From Leptobrachium leishanense (taxonomy: Eukaryota > Chordata > Amphibia > Anura > Megophryidae), in contig CM019068.1 of NCBI GenBank assembly GCA_009667805.1, forward strand, positions 1,719,218-1,783,217: a stretch of 64,000 nt of DNA, given 5' to 3'. The notes beneath the pieces were generated by a model. That model searched no databases, had not been told where the DNA came from, and worked only from the letters and a program-made list of their open reading frames with translations. Positions 1 to 10,125 of this stretch are shown in pieces. Position 1 is the first letter of the stretch. Every line of letters begins with the position of its first letter. Position numbers and translations under genes: made by a program.

Positions 1-829
1 GCCACCAATGGTGGAGTTAGGGGGTTCCAATGAACCCCCTATCTCCCGATCCGTGGCAGCTAGGGTTAATGTTTGATATCGTTGGATCGGCCAGAGCATG
101 GCCTTTCCAAGGATACTAAATATGAGCATGAAAATTTTTTATTTATTTTTTAAAAATGTTGATTTGTTTTTGAATTTTTTTCTTTTAAATATATAAGTTT
201 TTTTGTTTGTTTTAGTTTTGTTAATGCAGCAATATTGTTCCCATTTCAATTATAATGTGAACAATAATGCTGCACTAACGATTTTTGTATGCGGTGCGTT
301 TGTTAAAAAAAGCGAAATTTTCCCCCAAAAAAATGTAACGGGACCCCATTTCTAATTTTTTTAAGAAGCGCACCCCATACAAATATAACCGCAAACGATC
401 GCATGTTAAAACGTGAAAAAAACACTTTACACATAATAAATTATTGAAAATTCTAATTTTATTGCATTTTTCGTTATAATATACAGACATGACATAACGT
501 ATACATATAATAATGAAAATATTATGAATCTGCCAAGTCTGCCGGAAAGAACGATATATAATATGTCTGGGTCATATATCAAAATATGGCTACAAAACGC
601 GGTTAAACATGATGAGCGAAAGCGGTAAAATGACCACAGCACAGAGGTGTGAAAAGCCTCAGCAGCGAAAGGGTTAAATGCAGCATATTAGGATGTTTTA
701 GGAAATTAATTCTCAAATCTCAATCAGAAGCAGACACCACCCCACCCTCACTATATTGTACAATGTATCAAATTGATTACCAGACTAAAAACACCTGGTG
801 TTATGCCCGTTTGTGAACAGAGGTCATTT
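1..829. other. AT-rich non-coding DNA, no gene seen
   Basis: I see no coding region, RNA gene or clear repeat boundary here. The stretch is AT-rich with runs of T and A. The open frames in it are short, have no recognisable motif and sit in low-complexity sequence. Confidence 0.6.
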
Positions 830-1095
830 AGAGTTGAGAATCTTTGCACGTAGACATTAGTTTTTAATTCAATATCTAATAAACCATTGCTTATAATATT
901 CTGCAGTAAAGAGTCTCTTTATTTCTAGATTTTTTAGTATTTTTTTAAGCATTTTTTAGACTTTTTTCAAAATTTCTTTTTTTTTTTTTAACTCGAACCG
1001 AACACGGCCAAAAAGTTCGAAATTCGCGAACTTTAGAACTGCCAAAGTTCGGGTCGAACTCCGAACCGTCCGAACCCGAACAGCTCATCCCTAGT
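830..1095 (-). repeat. Diverged fragment of the TIR element seen intact at 18806-19687
   Basis: Read on this strand, the block has in order a 'ttaattcaatatctaataaacc' type segment (about 855-885), 'ctgcagtaaagagtct' (about 901-917) and a T-rich stretch. The reverse complement of 19310-19385 has the same blocks in the same order. It ends in a GC-richer 'gttcgggtcgaactcc' stretch that may belong to a different repeat. No terminal inverted repeat or target duplication could be placed, so it is an old fragment. Confidence 0.5.
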
Positions 1096-1990
1096 CCCAG
1101 GTAGCAGACCTGACCACATTTGTAGTGGGTGTCACGATCTCTCCTGCTCTTGGCCCTATATTACTAAGGATGGGTAATGTTCCTCTCTCCAGGCGACAGT
1201 CTAGAGCCCGCTTTCATATTGGAGCCAGTTCTATGCTGCTCATAGCAAAATCTTGAAAGTCCACTAGTCTTAGAATTTCGGACCTGAAACGCTGTTTACA
1301 TTTAGAACATATTATAGCCTGGCTATCCAACTGTTGGATCTCCAGTCCCCTAAACATCATCCCCGGGAACTGCAGGACTTTTATCTGGTGAAATGCATCC
1401 GAGTATCATGCAATACCCTTCAGTGGTGAGAGGGCGGCGGGGTGCAAGTGCTACAGGGGCGCTTTGTAGGGTTGGATTGTTTCACTGCTACCTTGAACTT
1501 GTATGATGATGACTGAGCACGCATTGTATATTTGTTTTTGTTTGTATTTCCCTTGTCCCCTTTCTGTATCCCTTTTTAAAAAGAAATATAAAACTCACAG
1601 TAATGTGCTGTGTGTACAAGTGTATCTGTTACATCTCGGTCCTGCCCCTGCTGGTTGTAGCAGGGATTCATGTTTTTTGGTTTTCAGCCTCTACAGACTA
1701 TCTGTTGGGTTGGTTGTTGTCTGCGGTCACATGACCTTCTCAGCCCTATATATAGGCCCAGTAAGTCTCTTGCTCTCCTGGTCTGGATAGGTTACACCTG
1801 TTAAGTTCCTGCTCCTTGATATATTACTCACTGTTCCTGATATTATATTGTATTCCTGTTTCTCGTGTATGACTTCTGGTTCTGGCCATTGGATTACTCT
1901 TACGTCTGTCCACTAAAGATATTCTGTCTGGATTTCTCGTGTATGACCTGGCTTAAGTTTATGGACCACTCTCTTGTATGTGTTTAGTTA
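1096..1990. other. Unassigned sequence, possible old LTR material
   Basis: No gene is recognisable. From about 1627 the sequence (TGTTACATCTCGG..., with 'tatatata' near 1750) has the look of an LTR that might end near 3049 at CCCGTGACA. No matching target duplication is visible around that interval, so I do not call an element. The 95-codon frame at 1503-1790 has no recognisable domain. Confidence 0.35.
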
Positions 1991-2416
1991 GGCTAGGGTC
2001 AGACTGAGGCAGTGCGAACGCGCGTTCTGGCGCACTTAATCACGGCCGCACTAGCAGCAGATGCCGGGCAATGACGGCCAATATACGAAGTACGGTCGCA
2101 CAAAAGTCCGGCTGCGCAACGCAAGTGGAAAATGAACGCATTTTTCTGAGAACGTTAAACCACTAGTACTGACGTACAGAGTGCGCTGCGTCCGCATAGC
2201 GGCGTGTGTGTGTGATTAGGAGACGTCAGACGCTGCTAATGTCCGGCCAACATAATGTCCAGATGCAAGAAGTGTTTTATTGAAGATCCGTACAAAATCA
2301 CGGATGAAACTGCGCATCGTATGACCGCTATTGCGTATTCCGTGAAAAAATACGTCCATTCTTCGAACGCACATTTTCACGGACAACGCGAAAAATGCGT
2401 TAGTCTGACCCTAGCC
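1991..2416. mobile_element. PIF/Harbinger-type MITE (non-autonomous DNA transposon)
   Basis: A 426-bp element bounded by perfect 15-bp terminal inverted repeats, GGCTAGGGTCAGACT at 1991-2005 and its reverse complement ending at 2416. It is flanked by the 3-bp direct repeat TTA (1988-1990 and 2417-2419). A TTA/TWA duplication with GG-starting TIRs is the hallmark of PIF/Harbinger. It carries no transposase; the 78-codon frame at 2255-2491 runs out of the element and is not a gene. Confidence 0.85.
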
Positions 2417-2490
2417 TTAATGTGTATTTGCTCAGTAGATCTTTTGGTCACAAAATCAATAGCTCCTGAGCAGTATCTAGTGTACCTCTA

Positions 2491-2617
2491 GTTGTTCTGA
2501 TCTCCCTGGAGGGAGGTGCCAGGATCAGCAGTTCTGTTAACAGTATTTTTTAGGTACCAACGAGTTCTGCCCTGCACTCTGTTGAATCCATTCAAACCTC
2601 AGTCTGTCCTGTTGAGA

Positions 2618-2672
<55 letters not shown>

Positions 2673-2825
2673 TATTCTCAAGTGTTGTCTGATCTCCCTG
2701 GAGGGAGTGCCAGGATCAGCAGTCCTGTTCACAGCATTTTTCAGGTACCAACGAGTTCTGCCCTGCACTCTGTTGAATTCATTCAAGTCTCAGTCTGTCC
2801 TGTTGAGAATTACTGTGTATTCTCA
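2491..2825. repeat. Tandem duplication of about 191 bp separated by a TG microsatellite
   Basis: The block beginning 'gttgttctgatctccc' at 2491 and ending 'gagaattactgtg' near 2625 recurs from about 2684 to 2815 with roughly 90 percent identity. The first copy runs into the TG array and the second ends in TGTGTATTC. This looks like an unequal-exchange or slippage duplication inside an old repeat. Confidence 0.8.
2623..2665. repeat. (TG)n microsatellite
   Basis: About 21 uninterrupted TG dinucleotides followed by an imperfect TATGTGTG tail. Overlapping poly-Cys-Val frames (2626-2964 and 2628-2846) are translations of this array and are not genes. Confidence 0.97.
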
Positions 2826-3385
2826 TTCTGTCTACCCTTGCCCTAAATCTGTATTTAGAGTGAGAAATTATACCAGTGCAGGGCTTCCTCTTGTGCCCGT
2901 CACCTGCACTATCACCTCTAGCTCTGTTTCTGTTTATGTTAGTGTGTGCTGGATTAAACATTAGGAGAGAAACCACAAACCTACCTCAAGGGCTCAAATA
3001 TATGCGCAGTGAAGGGCCTTCCCTGGCATCTGCCCGGGACCCCCGTGACAGTCTGGGGTGTATTTAGGTTTTGTGCTGCCCTAGGCCTGACTAAACTCGT
3101 GCTTCCCCTAATTTACATTTGAGGCACCCCTTCCTGTCAAGGGCACAGCTCGTCCTGGTTAATCCCCACCCTTCCTCTTTAAGCTCCACCTTTTCCTCTT
3201 AGAGCTCCGCCTTTTCCTCTCTTTATATTAAAAGTGGATACCTAGTGCCTACTTGTATATTTTGTATACCATTTCAAATGTATCTATTGAGATAAAGAAA
3301 ATTATGAAATGTTTAAATTCAAGCATTTTTACAAAGAACAGCCACGCATGTCAAGTAAACGGGATCACAGCCGCTCTAATTGGTT
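2826..3385. other. Unassigned repeat-derived DNA
   Basis: The stretch ends one sequence at CCCGTGACA (about 3041-3049) and starts another with CAGTCTGGGGTGTATTTAG and 'gtgctgccctaggcc'. The latter resembles DNA-transposon ends, and a similar 'gccctaggcctaggcc' motif occurs near 15170. No partner end or duplication could be found and nothing codes. Confidence 0.35.
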
Positions 3386-3472
3386 GAACAATAAAATCCA
3401 CAGAAACGTGCACTGCATATGAGCGTATCACAGAGCTGCACAGCAATAAAACCCACAGAAATGGGCACTGTG
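3386..3472. repeat. Minisatellite A, left fragment
   Basis: About one and a half units of a 53-59 bp repeat with consensus 'tatgagcgtatcacagag...cacagcaataaaactcacagcaatgtgca'. The array is interrupted by solo LTR L1 at the CTGTG target site (3468-3472). Confidence 0.8.
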
Positions 3473-4316
3473 AGTGAAGGAACCGTTCCCTTCCGTTGCG
3501 GTCAGCCCGGCTACTGGGAGCGCTGTCCTCAGCGCCTCGAGCAGCTTGACCCGCCTGCTTCTGTTCCTCTGCCCTGGAGCCGTTAGGAATCTCCAGAAGG
3601 CCGCTCTCTGCCTTCTGAGGTGATAGGGTAGTGTTAGCGTCGCTGAATGAAACACCAAACGCGGTTGTATGTCCAACAGGATCCTCTCTCTCTGAGCTCT
3701 GAGAGTTCTCTGACTTCTTTTAATGAACAACGCCACCATTTATGCTGAAGTACAACAGTCATAATTTGCATACCCATACTAATTAGTAGCATACCCATAC
3801 TAATTACTAGCATACCCATACTAATTAGATTATGTCAGTTATTTACAATAAACATTCTTTACATTCTCTTAGCCTTCAGCTCACACAACATTTGTATATA
3901 CATTGTTCTAACACATCAGATTAAACACACTATCAGAGATCCCTTGAATTAAACATGTAGCTAGATAATGGGGAAATCCCTGATGCATAAATTACACAGC
4001 AGCAAAACTTGTTTACTGTATACACAAAACACATTTACCTACAGGAATATAGTATTTTAAAACCAAAGCTATGTCATTTAACACTAAACTAAATTAACTA
4101 AAACCAAACGATGTAAAATATATTTAAAATCACACGATATAAATGAACATAAAGTCTCTTGGGGTTTGAAGCATGGAGCGTTACATCAACTCCATGACAT
4201 ATGTCCCTATGGTGCAACGGCACTGAAGAGTCCACAGTAATCCCAGCGTCATTAAAGCTGTCCCTGGCTGAGGGTCCTGGGGTTTGTGGCCGAGCCTCTT
4301 GGGGCATCCCGTGACA
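3473..4316 (-). mobile_element. L1: solo LTR of the L family
   Basis: An 844-bp LTR on the minus strand, closest to the LTRs of L5 and L6 (same 'ggtcagcccggctactgggagcgctg' leader). Its ends are AGTGAAGG (a mutated TGTGACGG) and CCCGTGACA. A 5-bp duplication CTGTG flanks it (3468-3472, 4317-4321). It contains the inverted octamer ATTTGCAT near 3770 and a TATA-like 'ctatttat' counterpart. There is no internal region, so it is the product of LTR-LTR recombination. Confidence 0.85.
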
Positions 4317-4660
4317 CTGTGTATGAGCATATCAGAGCTGCACAGCAATAAAAATCCACAGAAATGTGCACTGTGTATGAGCATATCACAGAACTGCACA
4401 GCAATAAAACTCACAGTAATGTGCAGTGTGTATGAGCGTATCCCAGAGCTCCAGGTCAATAAAACTCAGTACTATGCAGTGTGTATCACAGAATCCACAG
4501 CAATAAAACTCCCAGCAATGCAATGTTTGGTGTGTGTCAGCGTATCAGAATCCATAGCAATAAAAATTCCAGCAATGCATTGTGTGGTGTGTGTGTGTCA
4601 GCGTATCAGAATCCACAGCAATAAAACTCCCAGCAATGCAATGTGCGGTGTGTATGAGTG
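4317..4660. repeat. Minisatellite A, main block
   Basis: About six tandem units of 53-59 bp, each with 'cacagcaataaaa' and 'tgtgtatgagcgtatc'. Units drift along the array. The 139-codon frame at 4284-4703 is a translation of the repeat. L2 inserted at the right edge. Confidence 0.9.
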
Positions 4661-5655
4661 TGTGGCGGAATGGCGTATCCGCCTGTGGTCCTGCTCTATC
4701 TGACCCCCTCTTTGGTGTTGCCAAGCCCGACTACTGAGTGGCACGGCACCTGGCGTCTCGAGCGGCTTGGGTAGAAGACCACGTGGCGGTGGAGATCTGG
4801 AGAGTAGATGGGGCACCCACGGTGGAAATCCGCCCGACTACCGAGTGGCACGGCACTCGGCGTCTCGGGCAGCGGATCTACTGACCATTGAAAGGCTGGA
4901 GACGGTCTGCGTGGCGAACCGCGGCTCGGTAGAGTCTCCTTGAAGATGCAGGCATGGCGCTGCGTCGAGGTCCCGATTCGGGTGGTTGCGGTATCCCGAG
5001 GTACCAATTCAAGGTGGTGCAACGGCGCGGCGAATCGATGTTCTGCTGCGGAGTTAGAGTGACCCGTTCCTGGGCGGTGGTGATATATAGCTGGCGTGAA
5101 ATGACAACACCAGACGGAGCTGCATCTATCAAACACTCAGATGAACTGACTCTTTTAATGAACAACGCCACTATTTATGCTGAAGTACAACAGTCACAAT
5201 TTGCATACCCATACTAATGAGTAGCATACCCATACTAATTAGTTATGTCAGTTATTTACAATCAACATTCTTCACATTCTCTTAGCCTTCAGCTCACACA
5301 ACGTTTGTATATCCATTGTTCCAGCACATCAGATTAAACACACACTATCAGAGATCCCTTAAATTAAACATGTACCTAGATAATGGGGAAAATCCCTGAC
5401 GCATAAATTACACAGCAGCAAAACTGTTTACTAGCTACAGAAAACACACATTACCTACAGGAATATAAGTATGTTTTAAAACCAAAGCTATGTCATTTCA
5501 CTAAACTAAATTAAACTAAAACCAAACGATGTAAAGTATATTTAAAATCACACAGGGTACATCTTAATACAGCACATCAAGTAAAACCACATCTAGCAAG
5601 GAAAATAAACTGTTCATACATTGAAACGCACACTGCAAACGTTCAAAAGAAACGT
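4661..5655 (-). repeat. L2 3' LTR, truncated at its U3 start
   Basis: It starts (plus strand) TGTGGCGGAATGG and runs to 'aaacgttcaaaagaaacgtgg', where it is joined directly to internal sequence. In L9 the same point continues for about 80 bp of LTR plus polypurine tract. It holds the inverted octamer ATTTGCAT (5199-5206), the TATA-like CTATTTAT (5171-5178) and two copies of the CCGAGTG/CACTCGG hairpin. Confidence 0.8.
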
Positions 5656-5659
5656 GGTG

Positions 5660-8060
5660 CTCCAGTGGTGCTCGCGGCCGTGCCTGGCAGGTTGTAAGTC
5701 CTTCGGGGTACCCTCTCCGGAATAAGTGTCCCGTGGTTGGGGAGAGGTACCACCTGTGCCATCTCCAGTGGTCTCGGGTACTCGGGGAAAAAGGGGGCTA
5801 AAGGCATGCGCCCCAAGTGCCTTGGTCAGCCGTTGATAAAGCCGGTGGCGGCCGAGGGCCTCCGGGCCAAAGGGTTGCAAGGAGGGGCAGGTTGGAAACC
5901 GGCTCTGCTCCGCCACCAGTGTGTCGGCTGGGGTGGTGAATGCTGGAGAAGACTCACCCGGCAGGAGAAGGACGTCCTCCATCTCGGGTGGAGTTGGTGG
6001 CTGCAAATCAACCCCCTCAGGGGAATCCTCCTTCTGCTCCTCGGTGCCGATAAGGGGGAGTGGGCAGAGGCCAGATGCACTCTGCCCCGTTGCCAGCGCT
6101 TTCTGCAGGCGGGGCGTGTGCGGGAGCAACGTCCAGCGGGGAAGATGGGGTCAAGGGCTGCACAACAATCAGCCCGGGGAAATCCTCCTTCTGCCCATCG
6201 GGACAGACGTCGGAGGGTGGACAGAGGCCAGATGCACTCTGCCCCGTTGCCAGCTCTTCTGCTGGGGAGGTTTGTACCGGAACAAAGTTCAGGGGGTCAG
6301 ACGAGGTAAGCGGCTGTGGGGGAGGCAGCCCCAGGGTATCCCCCTCCTGCTCCTCGGGACAGCTGGGAAAAGGTGGGCAGAGGCCAGCGGCACTCTGCCC
6401 TGTGGCCAGCTCTTCGGCTGGGTGGGGGTCTCCTTGCGGGAGGATGGGGTCTTCCATCCCCAGGGCGATCAGTGGCTGCGAGCAACCCAGCCCGGGGGAA
6501 CCATCTGTCTGCTCCTCCTGGCAGACTGTGGGAAGTGGGCAGAGGCCAGCGGCGCTCTGCCCCGTGGCCAGCTCTTCAGCTGGGTGAGGATCTCCTTGCG
6601 GGAGGATGGTTTCTTCAACCCCTGGGGCAATCAATGGCTGCGCACAACCCAGCCCGGGGGAACCATCTGTCTGCTCCTCCTGGCAGACTGTGGGAAGTGG
6701 ACAGAGGCCAGCGGCGCTCTGCCCCGTGGCCAGCTCTTCTGCTGGACCCGCAGACTCGGCCACCGTGTCTTCCTGCGGGTTTGAAGGAATCACTTCTTCT
6801 GCTGGGGCCCCAACGGGGACCCATGGGAGCATCTCGGCCTCCCATACTTCCAGGTTCCTTGGACTGTCGGTTCCTTCCGCCGGACAGTCCCAGTACATGG
6901 GACTTAGACCCGACTGCGGAACGCTATCCAACAGTCTCCTATAGGCCTTCTCGAGCTCCCATTCTCGCTCTACTAGGAACTCCAGTTCCTCTAACTCAGA
7001 GTCCCTGCTATCGTACGGGAGCTCCTTTTCCCGTCGCTCCAGTATCTCCTCCGTCCGCTCTTCTGTCTCGTCTCCGAAACCAGGGTCCTGGGCCATGTTC
7101 TCGTAAAGCAGCCCTGTGCCGCCGTAGTGGGGGCCTGCGGTGGAGGCGCCGTCGATGGTGCGGGTGTAGCAGAGGGCCTGTTAGCCACCGGAGCGCGCGG
7201 TACGCGGCGTCCAGTGCAATCTCCTGCTGCACCAGGTATTGGAGCTCTGCCTCCCACTCCTCCGGGGGTCGATCTTGCAGGAACGCTGCTCGGGCGTTAT
7301 ACTGCACCTGGAAAATGACAGCGCTCGAAGGACATCAACCCCGTGGCAGTCCCTTTCATGGCGTAGCGCCTCATACCACAGCTCTTGGCGGATCTCGTCC
7401 CGCCACTCAAGCCCAGTGGGCTCCACTGTGGACCCGTGGTACCGATCCAGGCCCTCCCGCAGCCTTCTCGGAAATTCAACCTCCATGTCGGCGAGGGTAC
7501 CGGCACAGGGGCACCACTCCTCGACGGGGAATGTGGCGTCCTCAGATGCAGCTCCAGACGAGCTGTAAGACTCCATCCAGGGGTCGCTGGGATGTGCAAT
7601 TTCCCCAATACAGACTCCAGGCGAGCTGTTAAGTCCCGAAAGGGGTATCACTGGGGGTGCAGATTCCCGGGGTGAAGCTCCAGTCGAGCTGTAAACCTCG
7701 ACCCAGGGTTCTACGGGTTTGGGGACGGGGTTAGAAAGTTCACCACTCCTCATACAGAGCGCCGCCATCCGCAACTCGTGCTGACGGTCCCTCTCCTCAG
7801 TTGCTTGGAGGTCCACCATTAGCCGGCTCACCATGTCCTCGGAGGGGGTGAGGCCGAATCGCATGATCAATGACCGAGCGCTCTGCCGAAGGCGCTCGTT
7901 AGGGTCCTGGGCCAGGGTTGGGGCCCTCACTCTTTGCTGGTCCATCCGGGTCAGCTCCTTCACTAGGGTTTTCTTCTTTTTGTTGCCGGGGGTCCCTCCC
8001 CGATTCTCCAACATGCCCCGCAGGACGTCCCGCTGGTAAACGCTGTACCCGGGTATGGGT
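5660..8060 (-). pseudogene. L2 coding region: SAP-like N-terminus plus 52-residue repeat array, degraded
   Basis: Read from about 8060 down, this frame matches L9 and L7. The SAP-like segment (RDVLRGMLENRGG, then GNKKKKTLVKEL) is near 8040-7960. The start ATG is changed to ATA, so the first Met is at 8014. Then come a charged region, 'VYSSTGA' and 'SYSSSGA' repeats (7700-7560), and the 'WRDEIRQELWYEAL' segment (about 7400). A frameshift near 7330 breaks the Trp-rich middle. Coding resumes at 7096 (acidic 'EELEFLVEREWELEKAY') and passes into the tandem array (6745-5930). A further frameshift near 6100 ends the good frame. I do not recognise a family; a Gag-like role is inferred only from its position. 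Confidence 0.7.
5930..6745 (-). repeat. L2 tandem array coding PAEELATGQSAAGLCP units
   Basis: About five to six units of 52-54 codons (156-162 bp), each starting PAEELATGQSAAGLCP, followed by a degenerate unit. Units 1 and 2 are of the 'VCQEEQTDGSPGLG' type and later ones of the 'CPEEQ' type. All three frames on each strand are largely open because the unit is GC-rich, which explains the long false frames opposite it. Confidence 0.85.
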
Positions 8061-8083
8061 CTTCTTGGGGGTTGCAGAGAGCT

Positions 8084-8101
8084 ATCCCACCGCTGCCACC
8101 A
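8084..8101 (-). promoter_or_regulatory. L2 primer binding site, tRNA-Leu
   Basis: The reverse complement reads TGGTGGCAGCGGTGGGAT, one base inside the 5' LTR (LTR starts at 8103). From memory this is the exact complement of the 3' 18 bases (with CCA) of vertebrate tRNA-Leu(AAG/UAG). Confidence 0.85.
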
Positions 8102-8102
8102 G

Positions 8103-8922
8103 TGTGGCGGAATGGCGTATCCGCCTGCGGTCCTGCTCTATCTGACCCCCTCTTTGGTGTTGCCAAGCCCGACTACCGAGTGGCACGGCACGAGTCTCGA
8201 GCGGCTTGGGTAGAAGACCACGTGGCGGTGGAGATCTGGAGAGTAGATGGGGCACCCACGGTGGAAATCCGCCCGACTACCGAGTGGCACGGCACTCGGC
8301 GTCTCGGGCAGCGGATCTACTGACCATTGAAAGGCTGGAGACGGTCTGCGTGGCGAACCGCGGTTCGGTAGAGTCTCCTTGAAGATGCAGGCACGGCGCT
8401 GCGTCGAGGTCCCGATTCGGGGTGGTTGCGGTATCCCGAGGTACCAATTCAAGGTGGCGCAACGGCGCGGCGAATCGATGTTCTGCTGCGGAGTTAGAGT
8501 GACCCGTTCCTGGGCGGTGGTGATATATAGCTGGCGTGAAATGATAACACCAGACGGAGCTGCATGTATCAAACACTCAGATGAACTGGCTCTTTTAATG
8601 AACAACGCCACTATTTATGCTGAAGTACAACAGTCACAATTTGCATACCCATACTAATTAGTAGCATACCCATACTAATTAGTTAAGTCAGTTATTTACA
8701 ATCAACATTCTTCACATTCTCTTAGCCTTCAACTCACACAACGTTTGTACATCCATTGTTCCAGCACATCAGATTAAAACCACCTCTAGCAAGGAAAATA
8801 AACTGTTCATACATTGAAACGCACACTGCAAACGTTCAAAGGAAAACAAGGTCCTTTTAAAAATGTCTTGGGTTTGAGTCCTGGGTCTCGCTGCGCCGAG
8901 CCCCTATGTCCCTTCCGTGACA
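8103..8922 (-). repeat. L2 5' LTR with internal deletion
   Basis: An 820-bp LTR. Near 8770 'cagcacatcagattaaa' joins directly to 'accacctctagc', skipping about 240 bp kept in the other LTR. A 'cagcacatca' repeat occurs at both edges of the missing segment, so the loss is consistent with deletion between short direct repeats. Confidence 0.85.
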
Positions 8923-9099
8923 GAGTGCATCAGAATCCACTGCAATAAAACTCCCAGCAAACCGAGTGAATATGAGCACACAGCAATTATTTATTCTATA
9001 TTTACCGGCCTCCGTCCGCGGTAGGGCTGTGTGTAGAGTCAGCAGGGACTGTGTACGGACTCAGCAGGAGGTCCCTCCAGGCCAAGTTAGGATCGTGGC
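8923..9099. repeat. Minisatellite A fragment then unassigned DNA
   Basis: The first 60 bp ('cagaatccactgcaataaaactcccagcaa') is minisatellite A and follows L2's target duplication. The remainder ('cggtagggctgtgtgtagagtcagcaggga...') is unassigned and continues beyond L3 at 13763. Confidence 0.7.
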
Positions 9100-9565
9100 T
9101 GTCATGGAACTGACGTAGCGCTCCCCACGTCAAACCCCAAGACTTTTATTTCCATGGCGAAAACCCCAAAAGACATAGACCGTTGCTTTGGGGAAGACCT
9201 TATGTTCATTTATATTGTGTGGTTTTAAATATGTTTTACATCGTTTGGTTTTAGTTTAATTTAGTTTAGTGAAAAATGACATAGCTTTGGTTTTAAAATA
9301 CTATATTCCTGTAGGTAAATGTGTCTTTGTATAAAACAGTAAACAAGCTTTGCTGTTGTGTAAATTATGCGTCAGGGATTTTCCCCATTATCTAAGTACA
9401 TGTTTAATTTAAGGGATCTCTGATAGAGTGTGTGTTTAATCTGATGTGCTGGAACAATGGATGTACAAATGTTATGTGCGCTGAAGGCTAAGAGAATGTG
9501 GAGAATGTTGATTGTAAATAACTGTCATACCTCATTGTATGGATAGGCTCCTAATTAATATGGGT

Positions 9566-9610
9566 ATGCAAATTATGACTGTTGTACTTGAGCATAAATA
9601 GTGGCGTTGT
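9566..9610 (+). promoter_or_regulatory. L3 core promoter: octamer and TATA-like box
   Basis: ATGCAAAT (9566-9573), the consensus site for POU/Oct factors, lies about 20 bp upstream of ATAAATAG (9594-9601), which is placed like a TATA box. The pair recurs with the same spacing in other L-family LTRs, for example 40407-40414 with 40435-40442. Both strands of LTR-rich DNA are AT-rich here, so function is inferred from conservation and spacing. Confidence 0.6.
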
Positions 9611-9905
9611 TCATTAAAGGATTCAGGAGTGTTTGAAACATACAGCTCTGCCTGGTGTTGTCATTTCACGTCGGTTATATCTCACCACTACCCAGGAACG
9701 GGTCACTCTAACTCCGCAGCAGAACCTCGATTCGCTGCGCCGTTGCGCCACCTTGAATTGGTACCTCGGGATACCGCAACCACCCCGAATCGGGACCTCG
9801 ACGCAGCGCCGTGCCTGCATCTTCAAGGAGACTCTACCGAACCGCGGTTCGCCACGCAGACCGTCTCCAGCCTTTCAATGGTCAGTAGATCCGCTGCCCG
9901 AGACG

Positions 9906-10032
9906 CCGAGTGCCGTGCCACTCGGTAGTCGGGCGGATTTCCACCGTGGGTGCCCCATCTACTCTCCAGATCTCCACCGCCACGTGGTCTTCTACCCAAG
10001 CCGCTCAAGACGCCGGGTGCCGTGCCACTCGG
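9906..10032 (+). ncRNA. Paired leader hairpins in the L-family R/U5
   Basis: Two inverted repeats lie about 100 bp apart. One is CCGAGTG-ccgtgc-CACTCGG (9906-9925). The other is CCGGGTG-ccgtgc-CACTCGG (10013-10032), which allows one G-U pair. They lie in the part of the LTR that should be transcribed at the 5' end of the RNA. Equivalent pairs are present in L2, L7, L8 and L9, and altered forms in L4. A packaging or dimerisation role is a guess. Confidence 0.5.
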
Positions 10033-10106
10033 TAGTCGGGCTTGGCAACACCAAAGAGGGGGTCAGATAGAGCAGGACCGCAGGCGGATACTCCATTCCG
10101 TCACAT

Positions 10107-10125
10107 TGGTGGCAAGCGGTGGGAT
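10107..10125 (+). promoter_or_regulatory. L3 primer binding site, tRNA-Leu with one inserted base
   Basis: TGGTGGCAAGCGGTGGGAT, one base after the LTR. It matches the tRNA-Leu complement except for one extra A. L5 has the same extra A, so the bulge is shared by a subfamily and is not a private mutation. Confidence 0.75.

Larger units (their letters stand above)
4661..8922 (-). mobile_element. L2: full-length non-autonomous L-family LTR element
   Basis: A 4262-bp element on the minus strand flanked by GAGTG (4656-4660, 8923-8927), inside minisatellite A. It has a 5' LTR at 8103-8922, tRNA-Leu primer site at 8084-8101, one degraded coding region and a 3' LTR starting at 4661. Compared with L9 it has lost about 200 bp around 5650-5660, covering the U3 end of the 3' LTR and the polypurine tract. 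Its 5' LTR lacks about 240 bp near 8775. It could therefore not move again in its present form. No protease, RT, RNase H or integrase motif is present in any frame. Confidence 0.9.
9100..10105 (+). repeat. L3 5' LTR
   Basis: A 1006-bp LTR with ends TGTCATGG...CCGTCACA. U3 is AT-rich and holds the octamer and TATA-like box. From about 9620 the transcribed leader is GC-rich with two copies of a CCGAGTG/CACTCGG hairpin. The small frames inside it on both strands recur in every LTR copy and are not genes. Confidence 0.92.

Noticed and set aside
2626..2964. Cys-Val repeat proteins at the TG array
   Set aside because: Direct translation of a TG microsatellite.
1130..3049. A single LTR element from TGTCACGATC to CCCGTGACA
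   Set aside because: Ends look right but the flanking 5 bp (GTGGG and GTCTG) do not match and no internal motifs were found.
4284..4703. 139-codon frame with 'CMSISELHSNKN' repeats
   Set aside because: Translation of minisatellite A units.
5921..7632. Long plus-strand frames (287 and 438 codons) opposite L2
   Set aside because: They are antisense to the L2 repeat array. The array is GC-rich and open in most frames. The minus frame has the SAP-like start and matches L3, L5, L7 and L9.
9629..10070. Frames of 99 and 145 codons in the L3 LTR, with similar frames in all LTR copies
   Set aside because: They lie in the GC-rich leader of the LTR on either strand and recur only because the LTR recurs. 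No recognisable domain.
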